From contig NZ_CALBWS010000007.1 in assembly GCF_937468385.1 (NCBI RefSeq), positions 1 to 64,000 on the forward strand: DNA of 64,000 bases, given 5' to 3'. The stretch is from Neobacillus rhizosphaerae (lineage in GTDB: Bacteria > Bacillota > Bacilli > Bacillales > Cytobacillaceae). Of the stretch, positions 34,410 through 43,254 are shown one piece after another. Within the stretch, counting starts at the first letter, position 1, and each line of letters opens with the position of its first letter. A program made the position numbers and the translations under genes. The notes under the pieces are model-generated. The model did not search any database, was not told the origin of the DNA, and saw only the letters and a list, made by a program, of their open reading frames with translations.

Positions 34410-34778
34410 TTAGCATTCCTCAGGTGTACCAGTTGCCGTTGCTGTACGGAACGATGACCCGCAGCCACATGATGCAATGGCATTTGGATTTTCGATGGTA
34501 AAGCCGCCGCCCATCATTGATTCTTTATAATCAATTTTCGTCCCTTGTAGAATAGAGGCACTCTCTTTATCAACTAGAACTTGGATCCCATGCTGCTCAA
34601 AATGAAGGTCCTCTTCCTTCACCTCATGGTCAAAGCCCATTCCATAGGATAGCCCGCTGCAGCCGCCGCCTTTTACACTGACACGTAAAAGAGCACCTTC
34701 TTCTTCGTTATGTTTCATCATATCCTTAATATGCAGTGACGCTGCTTCAGTTAATATAACTACATCTTTACTCATCAT
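34410..34778 (-). CDS. yutM: A-type Fe-S carrier (HesB/IscA/ErpA family, YutM)
   Basis: A 122-residue A-type iron-sulfur carrier. The three conserved cysteines are visible: VKGGGCSGLSYGM and the C-terminal CGCGSSFRTA. Such proteins pass 2Fe-2S or 4Fe-4S clusters from SufBCD to targets. It corresponds to B. subtilis YutM (SufA-like). AAAGGGGGAATT precedes tandem ATG codons. With yutI, yumC and suf it belongs to the window's Fe-S theme. Confidence 0.94.
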   Translation of the reverse strand: MMSKDVVILTEAASLHIKDMMKHNEEEGALLRVSVKGGGCSGLSYGMGFDHEVKEEDLHFEQHGIQVLVDKESASILQGTKIDYKESMMGGGFTIENPNAIASCGCGSSFRTATATGTPEEC

Positions 34779-34877
34779 AATTCCCCCTTTTTTGAGGCTT
34801 TATATATAGTATATACACATAGGATTTAGGACTCAACTGATTAGATTCCAATAATATAATATATGACAGCTATATAA

Positions 34878-34900
34878 AAAGAGAGCGACCTTGCTCCCTT
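34878..34900 (-). terminator. Terminator of yuzB
   Basis: On the minus strand, GGGAGC and GCTCTC (6 bp, one G-U) are followed by five T. Confidence 0.7.
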
Positions 34901-34904
34901 TAAA

Positions 34905-35144
34905 TTAAAACATTGGATTTTCTTCCAGGTATTGATAAATATTATCGACCAGCACATCAGGTGTGCTCCCAGTTACGATCTCACCATTAACAAGAGCATA
35001 AAGAGTGGTGGCACATTTTCCACAATATCCGAGACATCCATATTCAATAATATCCAAGTTAGGATCTTTTTGTAGTTTTTCAAGTGCCTTTTGAGCACCA
35101 TTTGCCAGGTTGCTAATACAAAATTCAATGATAGGTTTAATCAT
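34905..35144 (-). CDS. yuzB: YuzB-like protein (DUF1450)
   Basis: A 79-residue protein of the DUF1450/YuzB family with conserved cysteines: [12 protein letters not shown] and [21 protein letters not shown]. The C-x3-C-x2-C array resembles the thioredoxin-like 2Fe-2S ferredoxin fold, so an Fe-S or zinc site is likely. ATG 35142-35144 is chosen because GAGAGGTG lies upstream. It is divergent from yutJ. The function is not known. Confidence 0.9.
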   Translation of the reverse strand: MIKPIIEFCISNLANGAQKALEKLQKDPNLDIIEYGCLGYCGKCATTLYALVNGEIVTGSTPDVLVDNIYQYLEENPMF

Positions 35145-35345
35145 TGCTCTCACCTCTCCACAATTAATTATCCTACCCTAATTAACCCGCTAGGTCAATT
35201 ACCATGCCCGTAGTGTACTGTCAAGAATAGCATGAAAAATGTTGTTATTTGGACACAATTTAGATATACTCTTATGAGGAAAAGAAACAGAATATTATTC
35301 TAATATATTTTATATGAAAACCGGATAAACAAAGGGGAAATAACC

Positions 35346-36413
35346 ATGAAAAACCTTGTGATTCTCGGTGGTGGATACGGCGGGATGAAGATTCTAAACG
35401 AACTTCTTCCACACCATTTACCAGAAGACGTGACGATTACATTAATCGACCGAGTTCCATACCACTGCTTAAAAACGGAATACTATGCATTAGCTGCTGG
35501 AACGATTTCTGATAAAGAAATACGGGTTGCTTTCCCGGAACATCCTCGTTTAGAAGTGAAATACGGTGAAGTCACAGGCATCGATGCAAAGAATCAAAAA
35601 ATAATCATCAAAGATGCAGAACCAGTTGCTTACAATGATTTAGTGATTGGACTCGGCTGTGAAGACAAATACCACGGTGTTCCCGGCGCAGACCAATTCA
35701 CTTACAGTATCCAAAGCATTGATAAATCCCGGCTCACCTACTCTATATTAAACAATCTTGGACCAGGGTCTGTTGTCGGTATTGTTGGTGCAGGTTTGAG
35801 CGGAGTAGAGTTAGCAAGTGAATTAAGTGAAAGCCGTGAAGATCTAAACATCAAATTATTTGATCGTGGAAAACATATTCTATCATCGTTCCCAGAACGT
35901 TTAAGTAAATATGTTGAAAATTGGTTTATTAGAAACAATGTAGAAATTATCAATGGTTCCAATATTACCAAAGTGGAAGAAAATCGTATATATAATCACG
36001 ACGAGGCAATAGATTGTGATGTGATTGTTTGGACCGCAGGAATTCAAGCAAACCAAATTGTTCGTAATATGGATGAAGAAAAGGATCAACTGGGGAGATT
36101 GATTATCACCCCGCTCCACCATTTGCCTTATGACGAACATGTTTTTATTGTCGGGGACTGTGCAAGCCTTCCACATGCTCCAAGTGCCCAATTGGCTGAA
36201 GGACAGGCTGAACAAATTGTTGAAGTCTTAAAAAGACGTTGGAAAGGCGAAGAGCCTCCTGCTTCCTTCCCACAAATTAAATTAAAGGGAATCCTAGGTT
36301 CCCTTGGGAAAAAGCATGGCTTTGGGATGATGGCCGATCGTCCTATCACAGGACGCGTCGCCCGCTTATTAAAATCAGGAATTCTATGGATGTACAAATT
36401 TCACAATGGGTAA
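35346..36413 (+). CDS. yutJ: NADH dehydrogenase-like flavoprotein (YutJ)
   Basis: A 355-residue type II NADH dehydrogenase-like enzyme, shorter than YumB (405). It has FAD motif LVILGGGYGGMKIL, NAD motif GSVVGIVGAGLSGVELASEL, VIVWTAGIQANQI and FIVGDCASLPHAP. The C-terminal membrane-contact helices of true NDH-2 are largely missing: it ends SGILWMYKFHNG, so it may be soluble or bind a different acceptor. AAAGGGG precedes the ATG. It is monocistronic; a family A repeat fragment begins 3 bp after its stop codon. Confidence 0.92.
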   Translation: MKNLVILGGGYGGMKILNELLPHHLPEDVTITLIDRVPYHCLKTEYYALAAGTISDKEIRVAFPEHPRLEVKYGEVTGIDAKNQKIIIKDAEPVAYNDLVIGLGCEDKYHGVPGADQFTYSIQSIDKSRLTYSILNNLGPGSVVGIVGAGLSGVELASELSESREDLNIKLFDRGKHILSSFPERLSKYVENWFIRNNVEIINGSNITKVEENRIYNHDEAIDCDVIVWTAGIQANQIVRNMDEEKDQLGRLIITPLHHLPYDEHVFIVGDCASLPHAPSAQLAEGQAEQIVEVLKRRWKGEEPPASFPQIKLKGILGSLGKKHGFGMMADRPITGRVARLLKSGILWMYKFHNG

Positions 36414-36415
36414 AA

Positions 36416-36437
36416 AGAAAAGCGGAAGCGACCGTTT
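36416..36437 (+). repeat. Dispersed repeat family A, copy 3 (fragment)
   Basis: AAGAAAAGCGGAAGCGACCGTTT is the 5' end of the family only, 3 bp after the yutJ stop codon. Confidence 0.6.
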
Positions 36438-36449
36438 GATATTAATAAA

Positions 36450-36486
36450 AAGGACATTCCATTTGAATCTGGAATGTCCCTTTTTT
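36450..36486. terminator. Bidirectional terminator between yutJ and yuzD
   Basis: A 12-bp stem AAGGACATTCCA / TGGAATGTCCCTT has six T on the plus strand and TTTTTATTAAT on the minus strand. Confidence 0.92.
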
Positions 36487-36811
36487 ACACTGCCTTATAC
36501 CCATGTTTCTCAAGTTCGGCAAAAATAGTTTTTAAACGTGGGTTTCCTTCGCCAACTACTTTTTCTTTAATGACGACAACTGGATAAAACATATCCTCTT
36601 CGATTACTTTTTTTGCAAAATTAACTTTTTCACTATCTCCTACGGGCTGATAGATATCAACATATTTCATTTTAAAGGGCTGCTCGGGAAACTTTCTGGC
36701 AATGGCAGCTTCCAGCCATTCATAGGTTTCCTTAGACGAAGGTAAATTCACACAGCTTGGGCATAATTGTTCAGCACCATAAAGTACAATTTCCACTTCA
36801 TTCGTATTCAT
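36485..36811 (-). CDS. yuzD: YuzD-like thioredoxin-fold protein (DUF1462)
   Basis: A 108-residue protein of the YuzD/DUF1462 family with a thioredoxin-like fold. A redox-type CxxC lies near the start (LYGAEQLCPSCVNLPSS), followed by the cis-Pro region MFYPVVVIKEKVVGEG. It probably has thiol or Fe-S related chemistry, but no substrate is known. In B. subtilis it neighbours yutI and yuzB as here. It is divergent from yutI. Confidence 0.9.
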   Translation of the reverse strand: MNTNEVEIVLYGAEQLCPSCVNLPSSKETYEWLEAAIARKFPEQPFKMKYVDIYQPVGDSEKVNFAKKVIEEDMFYPVVVIKEKVVGEGNPRLKTIFAELEKHGYKAV

Positions 36812-36961
36812 ATAACCATTCCCAACGTTTTTCTTATATTTTACAATAACTATAGCGTAAAAACTAAGAAATAGTTTTTAAATGTGTCTTTTCCTAATTT
36901 CTGAGAATGGATTTTTAACACCTTTGACATTATAATGTAGATAGGAAAGGAGTCGATTAAC

Positions 36962-37198
36962 ATGGAAGAACAAGCAATGTTTGAGCAAGTCCAAGAAGTA
37001 TTAGATAAATTACGTCCATTTCTTCTTCGTGATGGCGGGGATTGCGAATTAGTAGATGTAGAGGATGGTATTGTTAAGCTCCGCTTGCTAGGTGCATGTG
37101 GCAGCTGCCCAAGCTCAACCATCACATTAAAAGCCGGCATCGAAAGAGCTCTTTTAGAAGAAGTTCCAGGCGTTGTCGAAGTAGAACAAGTATTTTAA
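36962..37198 (+). CDS. yutI: NifU C-terminal domain Fe-S carrier (YutI)
   Basis: A 78-residue Nfu-type protein consisting only of the NifU C-terminal domain. It has [20 protein letters not shown] and the cluster-binding CxxC ([16 protein letters not shown]). Dimers bridge a 4Fe-4S cluster and deliver it to apo-enzymes. AAAGGAG lies 9 nt upstream of the ATG. It complements the suf operon at 52-58 kb and yutM. Confidence 0.94.
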   Translation: MEEQAMFEQVQEVLDKLRPFLLRDGGDCELVDVEDGIVKLRLLGACGSCPSSTITLKAGIERALLEEVPGVVEVEQVF

Positions 37199-37210
37199 TA
37201 AAACCATAAA

Positions 37211-37245
37211 AAGCAGCGATTGCCAGTAGCGGCAATCGCTTTACT
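37211..37245 (+). terminator. Terminator of yutI
   Basis: A 10-bp stem AGCGATTGCC / GGCAATCGCT (37215-37224 and 37231-37240) is followed by TTACTATTCTT. Confidence 0.85.
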
Positions 37246-37261
37246 ATTCTTCGATCTCGAA

Positions 37262-38251
37262 TTAAACCCTAACTAAGGGCTTCCACTCTTTATTCACCAG
37301 TGTTTTTGGCTTGTTTCCCTCAAGGACGGCCTCGATATTATCAATACAGAGCTGCATCATCGCAGTTCTCGTTTCTACACTAGAGCTGCCAATATGCGGC
37401 AGAGCGACTACGTTTGGAAGCTGTAGCAATGGATGATTCGCATTAATTGGCTCCTTTTCAAACACATCGAGACCTGCCCCTGAAATTTCACCCGCCGCTA
37501 ATGCCTCATATAAAGCCTGTTCATCCACAACCGGTCCTCTTGAAGCGTTAATAAAAATGGCAGACCGTTTCATTTGATTAAAGACTTCTCGAGTAAACAT
37601 GTTTTTTGTTTCTTCCGTTAGCGGTGTTAAACAGACAATGTAATCTGACTTTCCAACAAGCTCTTCAAAAGATGCATACACTGCACCCAGCTGTTGCTCA
37701 ACCTCGGGCTTTCTCGTCCGGTTATGATAAAGGATATTCATCTCAAATCCTTTCGCCCGTTTCGCAACAGCTTCACCAATTTTCCCCATACCGACAATCC
37801 CGATTGTCTTATGATGAATATCATGCCCTGCTAATAATAACGGACTCCAACTCTTCCAATTCCCTTCTTTCACAACCTCTGCTGCTTCAACAATCCTCCG
37901 TGCCGCTGCCATTAGCAAGCCGAACGTTAAATCAGCCGTAGTATCCGTCAGCACATCCGGTGTATTACAAATGGCAATCCCTTCTCTGCATGCTGTCTTT
38001 ACATCAATATTGTCAAAACCAACAGCAAGGTTTGCGACAACCTTTAAATTTTTCCCTGCCGTTAAAACAGTTTCATTAATGGCATCGGACAACATTGTCA
38101 TTAGGGCATCCGCTTTTCTTGCTTCTAACAACAATACCTCTTTCGGGACTGGAACATCTTCATGGTCCCACATTCCCACATCAAATTTTTGCTGCATTTC
38201 TTTTATTACTGAGTCTGGAAGCTTTCGCGTAATATAAATGTAAGGTCTCAT
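37262..38251 (-). CDS. D-2-hydroxyacid dehydrogenase (glyoxylate/hydroxypyruvate reductase type)
   Basis: A 329-residue NAD(P)-dependent D-2-hydroxyacid dehydrogenase, likely reducing glyoxylate, hydroxypyruvate or 2-keto-gluconate. It has KTIGIVGMGKIGEAVAKRAKG (nucleotide fold), the catalytic Arg in FINASRGPVVDEQAL, Glu in DVFEKEPI and His in ALPHIGSSS. B. subtilis YvcT is the nearest enzyme I can name. The start is ATG 38249-38251 with AAAGGGAATG upstream; an upstream frame extension has no ribosome binding site. No pathway neighbour is adjacent. Confidence 0.92.
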   Translation of the reverse strand: MRPYIYITRKLPDSVIKEMQQKFDVGMWDHEDVPVPKEVLLLEARKADALMTMLSDAINETVLTAGKNLKVVANLAVGFDNIDVKTACREGIAICNTPDVLTDTTADLTFGLLMAAARRIVEAAEVVKEGNWKSWSPLLLAGHDIHHKTIGIVGMGKIGEAVAKRAKGFEMNILYHNRTRKPEVEQQLGAVYASFEELVGKSDYIVCLTPLTEETKNMFTREVFNQMKRSAIFINASRGPVVDEQALYEALAAGEISGAGLDVFEKEPINANHPLLQLPNVVALPHIGSSSVETRTAMMQLCIDNIEAVLEGNKPKTLVNKEWKPLVRV

Positions 38252-38330
38252 GCTGCATTCCCTTTCTTTATTTTTATAGCTCATTTTATTTTATCACAAT
38301 GGTATCGGGATTTTCGTCAAAGATTGCAGA

Positions 38331-39338
38331 CTATTTAAAAAGCCATTCTAGCTGGGGCAGGTTCAAACGATTAATTGGCGCTCCGGCTATTTGAAAGAAC
38401 CCAGCTAAAAACCGTTCATACTCGCTTGATTGTCTTAAAATCTTACTTAGCTGCTCCTCACAGATTTTCTTTTCCTGCTCGGAACGCGTTATATAATAAT
38501 TTTCAATACATTCAAAGTAGTGAAGTGGAAAGATGATGCGCGAATATAATAATCGCCAAGAAAAGGAAGATAACGGTTCAATACTTTGGTACTCTGCAAA
38601 AAACTGCCTTAGGTCCACATCATAGGTTTGGAAATTACGAAAATATCTCTCCCTTGTCCACTCGGCTAAATCACGGCTTCGATGATCAAAAACCCAGTCA
38701 AACGGATTTTTAATCATATAATGGTTGCCCCATGTTTTTTGGGAAAAACGGTCATGACAAACAGTGCCGCTATCCGTTTCTAGTGGTTCATCATCAAGCT
38801 CCGTATCAACTAAATATTGAATAGCATTCTCCGTTAAACCAAGATAATAAGGGAACGAGTCAACAAACATTCGTTCAAACTCATCTTCCGGTGTTTGAAA
38901 AAGTAGACCATTCCAAACCTTTTCCATTTGCTCTAACCGCTTTTCCCACAACGACTTCCATTGTCCAATCCTGCTCGATCTCTCGATTTGAAAAGGAACT
39001 CTCCTGCCGCGGGCGTGGAATTTGGCAAGCTTCCGCCCAAGCCTTATTTTTCGTGGTTCATCGCTTTGCCGATTTGCTAGTACACAATATTTATTTTTTT
39101 CCCATTCTGAAATTAATTGGCCATCCTTTGTTGGCAAAAATAGGGGGACATGTAGATCCCCATAGTTTCTTAAATGCTCGGCAATTTTCCCAAGCTCGAT
39201 AATATCATCTTCTTCTTTACCCGCCGGATTCGAAATGATATACAGCCAGCCATTCCCTCGTAGTGCATCAAAGGAATCTAATTTTACATATTCCTGTGCC
39301 GTGATGCCATACTGATTTTCAAGCATTTTTTGAAGCAT
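38331..39338 (-). CDS. yutH: CotS-family spore coat protein YutH
   Basis: A 335-residue protein with a degenerate protein-kinase-like (CotS/choline kinase) fold. HARGRRVPFQIERSS and VCHDRFSQKTWGNHYMIKNP, FDWVFDHRSRDLAEW resemble the catalytic and metal loops; the last has Asp where kinases bind Mg. B. subtilis YutH is a sporulation-specific coat protein made under sigma-E/K control. ATG 39336-39338 follows AGAGGTGG by 8 nt. It stands alone between the dehydrogenase and yutG. Confidence 0.88.
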   Translation of the reverse strand: MLQKMLENQYGITAQEYVKLDSFDALRGNGWLYIISNPAGKEEDDIIELGKIAEHLRNYGDLHVPLFLPTKDGQLISEWEKNKYCVLANRQSDEPRKIRLGRKLAKFHARGRRVPFQIERSSRIGQWKSLWEKRLEQMEKVWNGLLFQTPEDEFERMFVDSFPYYLGLTENAIQYLVDTELDDEPLETDSGTVCHDRFSQKTWGNHYMIKNPFDWVFDHRSRDLAEWTRERYFRNFQTYDVDLRQFFAEYQSIEPLSSFSWRLLYSRIIFPLHYFECIENYYITRSEQEKKICEEQLSKILRQSSEYERFLAGFFQIAGAPINRLNLPQLEWLFK

Positions 39339-39541
39339 CCGAGTCCCCACCTCTTCTTCAAACCTTTTCTTAAGTCATGTATATGTATTAGCCTTCGAAA
39401 ACTTGTTGTTTTCACTTTTTTTTCGCAGAGAATGTTGCACGGAAAAGGCATATTTTGTATAGGACTATTACGCTCAAAATTGCATATCTTATGGAAATAG
39501 AGTATATATAGTGAAAATACAAAGAAAAGGTGATCAAAGGA

Positions 39542-40051
39542 ATGGCTGACGATAAAAAAGTTGATCCTACCGAAGAAACCGCACGCAGATGGCTGAAAGA
39601 AAGAGGCGTCGAAGTTCAGGATATGGCCGATTTAGTTTTCTTTTTACAAGAAAAATATCATGAAAACTTAAAGATGGAAGACTGTTTGGCAAACGTGGAA
39701 CGTGTCCTTTCTAAACGAGAGGTTCAAAACGCCATTATCACCGGAATCCAACTAGATGTGCTTGCTGAGAAAGGAATGTTAGAAGAGCCTCTCCAATCGA
39801 TCATTGGCAGCGATGAGAGTCTTTATGGAGTTGATGAAATATTAGCCTTTTCGATTGTTAATGTTTATGGTTCCATTGGGTTCACGAATTATGGATACAT
39901 CGATAAACTAAAGCCGGGGATATTAGCGCATTTAAATGATAAATCCACAGGGGAATGTCATACCTTTTTAGATGATATTGTGGGCGCGATAGCAGCTGCG
40001 GCATCAAGCAGACTGGCACATCGGGCTGCAAGAGCTGAGAAAGAAAAATAA
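39542..40051 (+). CDS. yutG: Phosphatidylglycerophosphatase A-like protein (YutG)
   Basis: A 169-residue PgpA-like protein. The family pattern appears in the C-terminal half: GSIGFTNYGYIDKLKPGIL, HLNDKSTGECHTFLDDIVGAIAAAASSRLAHR. Unlike classical membrane PgpA it is largely soluble, as in B. subtilis YutG. The N-terminal 60 residues are helical (RRWLKERGVEVQDMADLVFFLQEKYH). It may dephosphorylate PG-phosphate, though that is only family-based. ATG 39542 is chosen; AAAGGTG lies upstream. A repeat and a bidirectional terminator follow. Confidence 0.88.
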   Translation: MADDKKVDPTEETARRWLKERGVEVQDMADLVFFLQEKYHENLKMEDCLANVERVLSKREVQNAIITGIQLDVLAEKGMLEEPLQSIIGSDESLYGVDEILAFSIVNVYGSIGFTNYGYIDKLKPGILAHLNDKSTGECHTFLDDIVGAIAAAASSRLAHRAARAEKEK

Positions 40052-40060
40052 TAATCGATT

Positions 40061-40116
40061 GGCGAAGACAGATGCGAAGTTGCATTTATGCCTGAGAGGA
40101 AAGTTATCCTTTCTTT
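40061..40116 (+). repeat. Dispersed repeat family B, copy 2
   Basis: GAAGACAGATGCGAAGTTGC, ATTTATGCCTGAGAGGAAAG, TTATCCTTTCTTTTCGG. It lies 10 bp after yutG and forms two small hairpins (GCGAAGTTGCATTTATGC; AGGAAAGTTATCCT). Related copies are at 21237 and 63430. Confidence 0.7.
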
Positions 40117-40126
40117 TCGGTCAAAT

Positions 40127-40155
40127 TAAAAGGATGGGGCGCCCCCATCCTTTTG
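40127..40155. terminator. Bidirectional terminator between yutG and yutF
   Basis: The stem AAAAGGATGGGG(C) / (G)CCCCCATCCTTTT with T tracts on both sides, 1-2 bp after the yutF stop. Confidence 0.9.
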
Positions 40156-40920
40156 TTATATTTCCCACTGATCTAATGTATCAATTGTATAAGTCGGCAT
40201 TCGCTCATAGCCGGCAAGCATTTCTTTCGTCGTCACACCGGTATGAACTAGTAGCGTGTCCATGCCGGCATTCATTCCTGCTAAGATGTCGGTATCATAA
40301 TAATCGCCGACCATCAGCGTCTCTTCTTTTGCTGTGCCTAACACCTTTAATGCCTGCTCCATAATAATAGATTCTGGCTTGCCGATAAAGATCGGCTTTG
40401 TTTGCGTGGAAACAGTAATAACCGATGTTAGAGATCCATTGCCTGGCAGCAGTCCTCTTTCCGTTGGAATGGCAATGTCACCGTTGGTAGAAATAAATGT
40501 CGCACCGTTGCGCACGGCCAAACATGCGACGGTTAATTTTTCATAGCTGATGGAGCGATCAATCCCTACAACCACGAAGTCCGCCTTCTCCCCTGCCAAT
40601 CGAAGTCCTTTTTCCTCTAGAGCCGCTCGAATTCCTTCTTCACCAATGACATAGACAGACGCGTCGTTTTTTAATTCAAAAATGTAATTTGCGGTTGCCT
40701 GGCTTGTCGTAAACACAAGCTTTTCTTCCGCTGGGATGTCAAAGTCAAGAAGTTTTTCAGCTACCTGTGCCGGCGTCCGCGATGAATTATTCGTAACGAA
40801 TAAGTAAGGTATCCCTCTATCCCGAAGTTGTTTAACAAAATCAGAGGCTGCTTCAATCCGCTCTGTTCCTTTATACATGGTTCCATCTAAATCAATTAAA
40901 TAACCTTTATAATTTTTCAA
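40156..40920 (-). CDS. yutF: HAD-superfamily phosphatase (YutF/NagD type)
   Basis: A 254-residue C2-capped HAD hydrolase of the NagD/AraL group. Motif I is GYLIDLDGTMYKG (nucleophile Asp), motif II FVTNNSSRTP, and motif III/IV GKPESIIMEQAL and VGDYYDTDILAGMNAGM. The substrate is a sugar or nucleotide monophosphate; it cannot be specified. I chose TTG 40918-40920 because TAGGAG lies 8 nt upstream and the N-terminus MKNYKGYLIDLDGTMY matches YutF. It is the last gene before the yutG terminator. Confidence 0.92.
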   Translation of the reverse strand: MKNYKGYLIDLDGTMYKGTERIEAASDFVKQLRDRGIPYLFVTNNSSRTPAQVAEKLLDFDIPAEEKLVFTTSQATANYIFELKNDASVYVIGEEGIRAALEEKGLRLAGEKADFVVVGIDRSISYEKLTVACLAVRNGATFISTNGDIAIPTERGLLPGNGSLTSVITVSTQTKPIFIGKPESIIMEQALKVLGTAKEETLMVGDYYDTDILAGMNAGMDTLLVHTGVTTKEMLAGYERMPTYTIDTLDQWEI

Positions 40921-40960
40921 AAAAATCACTCCTATAAAAGTATCATGCCCATTTAAAAAA

Positions 40961-40978
40961 AGACCGCGCCTACGGTCT
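40961..40978 (-). terminator. Terminator of the EAL-yutE unit
   Basis: A 6-bp stem AGACCG / CGGTCT is followed on the minus strand by seven T. Confidence 0.88.
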
Positions 40979-40983
40979 AGAAA

Positions 40984-41421
40984 TTAGTTTTTAAATGCCG
41001 ATACCGGCCCTAATTCATTAGCAAGGTAATCACGTACATTTTCAGTAAAAGTCACCAATTCAGGAAGATAGGTTGAAAATGACTGATGCAGCTCGCTATG
41101 ATCGATTGCTATGTAATCTTGGACAAGTTTTTTGCGATATTGAATAAGGATTTTTAAACGTTCTCCTGTTTCCGCAGAATTAACTTTTTCATCGATTAAA
41201 ATGTCAATAATGTCGTCATAGCTACCAGGGTCTCGCATGATAAAACCATCAATCATGGCATTTCCGACATCTAAAACAGACTCAATCATCATTTGGCTTA
41301 AACGCTCTAATGCTGCTTTTTCGAGTGGTGTTGACCAAGCCTTTTGGTTTCTGAAAAGAGTGACTTGTCCTTCTAAATAGATTAACGTTGCTTCAATTTT
41401 TTCCCTGTCAACAAAATACAT
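40984..41421 (-). CDS. yutE: YutE, HEPN/DUF86 protein without toxin partner
   Basis: A 145-residue all-helical DUF86 (HepT-like HEPN) protein. The family's catalytic pattern R-x4-H-x-Y reads R96-K-K-L-V-Q101-D-Y103 here, so the usual His is Gln. HepT proteins are RNases or AMPylation targets of the MNT nucleotidyltransferase antitoxin; no MNT gene is present. Instead it is 19 bp downstream of an EAL phosphodiesterase gene on the same strand, so the two are probably cotranscribed. GGAGGAAG precedes ATG 41419-41421. It is likely a domesticated, non-toxic relative (B. subtilis YutE). Confidence 0.88.
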   Translation of the reverse strand: MYFVDREKIEATLIYLEGQVTLFRNQKAWSTPLEKAALERLSQMMIESVLDVGNAMIDGFIMRDPGSYDDIIDILIDEKVNSAETGERLKILIQYRKKLVQDYIAIDHSELHQSFSTYLPELVTFTENVRDYLANELGPVSAFKN

Positions 41422-41440
41422 ATCATCCACTTCCTCCATT

Positions 41441-42742
41441 CTAAGTTGCCATACTATTTACCAGCGCAGATGGCCGTGCATAAAAATACCCTTGAGCTAG
41501 ATCAACATTATGCCGCATGAGCACGGATGCTTCCTCTTCGTTCTCAATCCCTTCTGCGACTACTAATGAACCCGCTTCTCTTGCGATCAACATTATTCCC
41601 TTTAACATCGATTCTTTTAATGAATTCTTATCAATGTTTTGAATGACAGACCGGTCAATTTTAATAATATCGGGCATGATTTCACCAATTGTACTCAAAC
41701 TGGAATAGCCGGCTCCTGTATCATCCATGGCAATCCGGAACCCCATTAATCTTAACATTTTAAGATTATAAATGAAATTCTTCAAGCCCTCGATGGAATC
41801 GGTTTCGGTCACTTCAAAGGTAATTTGCTTAGCTGAAATCCCTTTATATTGCTGCATTAGATTTTTCAAATCGCGGGTAAAGCGGATATTTCCAAGTGTC
41901 AGCGGTGTACAATTGACAAAGATATCTTGGCGGCATCTCGTTGCCTTTATTTGTCCTAAAACCTTTTCAATGACAATCATTTCAAGTTCATACAGCATAC
42001 CTGTCTGCCGGGCAACGGAAAAAAGCGGTAATGGACTTTCTAAGAGCGTTCCTTTGGGGCCGCGGGTAAGCATTTCCAAGGCGCATATTTCTTTAGTTGC
42101 TATTTTAATAATCGGCTGTGCTAATAATATAATATCCTTTTTGGAAATAATTCTTTTGACTGAAAACACCATTTCATTAAATTCAGATTTGACTCTCTTC
42201 TCTGCCATTGCAATGGCCTGCCTATGGGCTCTTTCAATGGAATCGTTTAGTGAATAATACTTTTTTTCAACGAACATATAGCCTGTGACAAATATTGGCT
42301 GGATAGAAGGATAATGTTTATGCAGACTCCGCTCCACAAGAGAGGTAATTTTTTTCATAAGAGAATCGATCTCAGAGAGGCAAAGACGAGCATCGTCCAC
42401 CTTTATGTATAGCGTCAAACTATCACCATAAAAATCATGAAGTGTAATGACATTCTGCTTCTCTATCTCCAATTCAACAGCGATGCGGAAAAATTTTTTT
42501 ATCTGCTTTTTAAAATGCAAAAATACCGATTGACTTAGTTCTTCTGATAATTCGTTCATATTTTTTATATTAAAAACAAGAACAGCGACTTCACAACCAT
42601 CATTAATGGCAGATGTTACTCCTTCTAAAACTGGATTCCGTAAAACAAACGGGGGAGGATAAAAACGAATGGACGACAGGGGTAATAAAAGTTTTCCCCA
42701 TTGCATTACATTCGTAAATTTTTCCATGTTACGACGGACCAT
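41441..42742 (-). CDS. EAL-domain c-di-GMP phosphodiesterase with degenerate GGDEF-like N-domain
   Basis: A 433-residue cytosolic protein. Residues 40-180 look like a degenerate GGDEF/cyclase fold (VAVLVFNIKNMNELSEE, FYGDSLTLYIKVDD). Residues 190-430 form an EAL domain with catalytic residues in place: CALEMLTRGP (EAL Glu), IFVNCTPL, TFEVTETD, FRIAMDDTGAGYSSL (DDFG-like), DIIKIDR (Lys), VAEGIENEEEA and AQGYFYARP. It should be active in hydrolysing c-di-GMP. It has no membrane helix. Several ATGs are possible; 42742 is favoured by GAGAGGG. yutE follows 19 bp downstream. Confidence 0.9.
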   Translation of the reverse strand: MVRRNMEKFTNVMQWGKLLLPLSSIRFYPPPFVLRNPVLEGVTSAINDGCEVAVLVFNIKNMNELSEELSQSVFLHFKKQIKKFFRIAVELEIEKQNVITLHDFYGDSLTLYIKVDDARLCLSEIDSLMKKITSLVERSLHKHYPSIQPIFVTGYMFVEKKYYSLNDSIERAHRQAIAMAEKRVKSEFNEMVFSVKRIISKKDIILLAQPIIKIATKEICALEMLTRGPKGTLLESPLPLFSVARQTGMLYELEMIVIEKVLGQIKATRCRQDIFVNCTPLTLGNIRFTRDLKNLMQQYKGISAKQITFEVTETDSIEGLKNFIYNLKMLRLMGFRIAMDDTGAGYSSLSTIGEIMPDIIKIDRSVIQNIDKNSLKESMLKGIMLIAREAGSLVVAEGIENEEEASVLMRHNVDLAQGYFYARPSALVNSMAT

Positions 42743-42927
42743 TAAATCATCCCTCTCAGAGGACATTATTCGAGATTTAGTAATATTATAACATAATTTG
42801 ACATCCTTCGTATTTTTTCAACAGCAACATTCTTCAAATATTTGCATGAAATTTGTTTTAGGTCCCATCACTTTGATTAATTTGTTACTATATAGAAGAT
42901 GTCAATTTATTAAAGGAGACCTTCTAA

Positions 42928-43194
42928 ATGAAAGAACGCTTTTTTTTATATGATGATACAGAGGATACAAAAACAAGATTTGTCAGCTTTGTCGGAGAAA
43001 ACCAACGATTTGATTTAGCCATCGTTCAAAGCAATCGCCATTACGGGAAGCAACTTGTCTTAGATATTCAGGGAAATCGCTTTGCGATTATTGGTCACGA
43101 TGATTTACAAGAGGAAGGCTATTTAGAGCATGCGTTTCAATTAAATGAAGCAGATGCCGAGGAATTACGCTCCTTCTTAATGGAATTAGTCTAA
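42928..43194 (+). CDS. DUF3055 protein
   Basis: An 88-residue soluble acidic protein of the DUF3055 family: FLYDDTEDTKTRFVSFVGEN, RFDLAIVQSNRHYGKQLVLD, NRFAIIGHDDLQEEGYLEHA. AAAGGAG lies 9 nt before the ATG. It is conserved in Bacillaceae in the yut region, with unknown function. It is upstream of, and on the same strand as, the next small gene. Confidence 0.88.
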   Translation: MKERFFLYDDTEDTKTRFVSFVGENQRFDLAIVQSNRHYGKQLVLDIQGNRFAIIGHDDLQEEGYLEHAFQLNEADAEELRSFLMELV

Positions 43195-43254
43195 TGTCCG
43201 TTCATGTTTTTCGCGGCATCCGGCATACTAGTAGGTAAAAAGGAGCGTGAAAAC

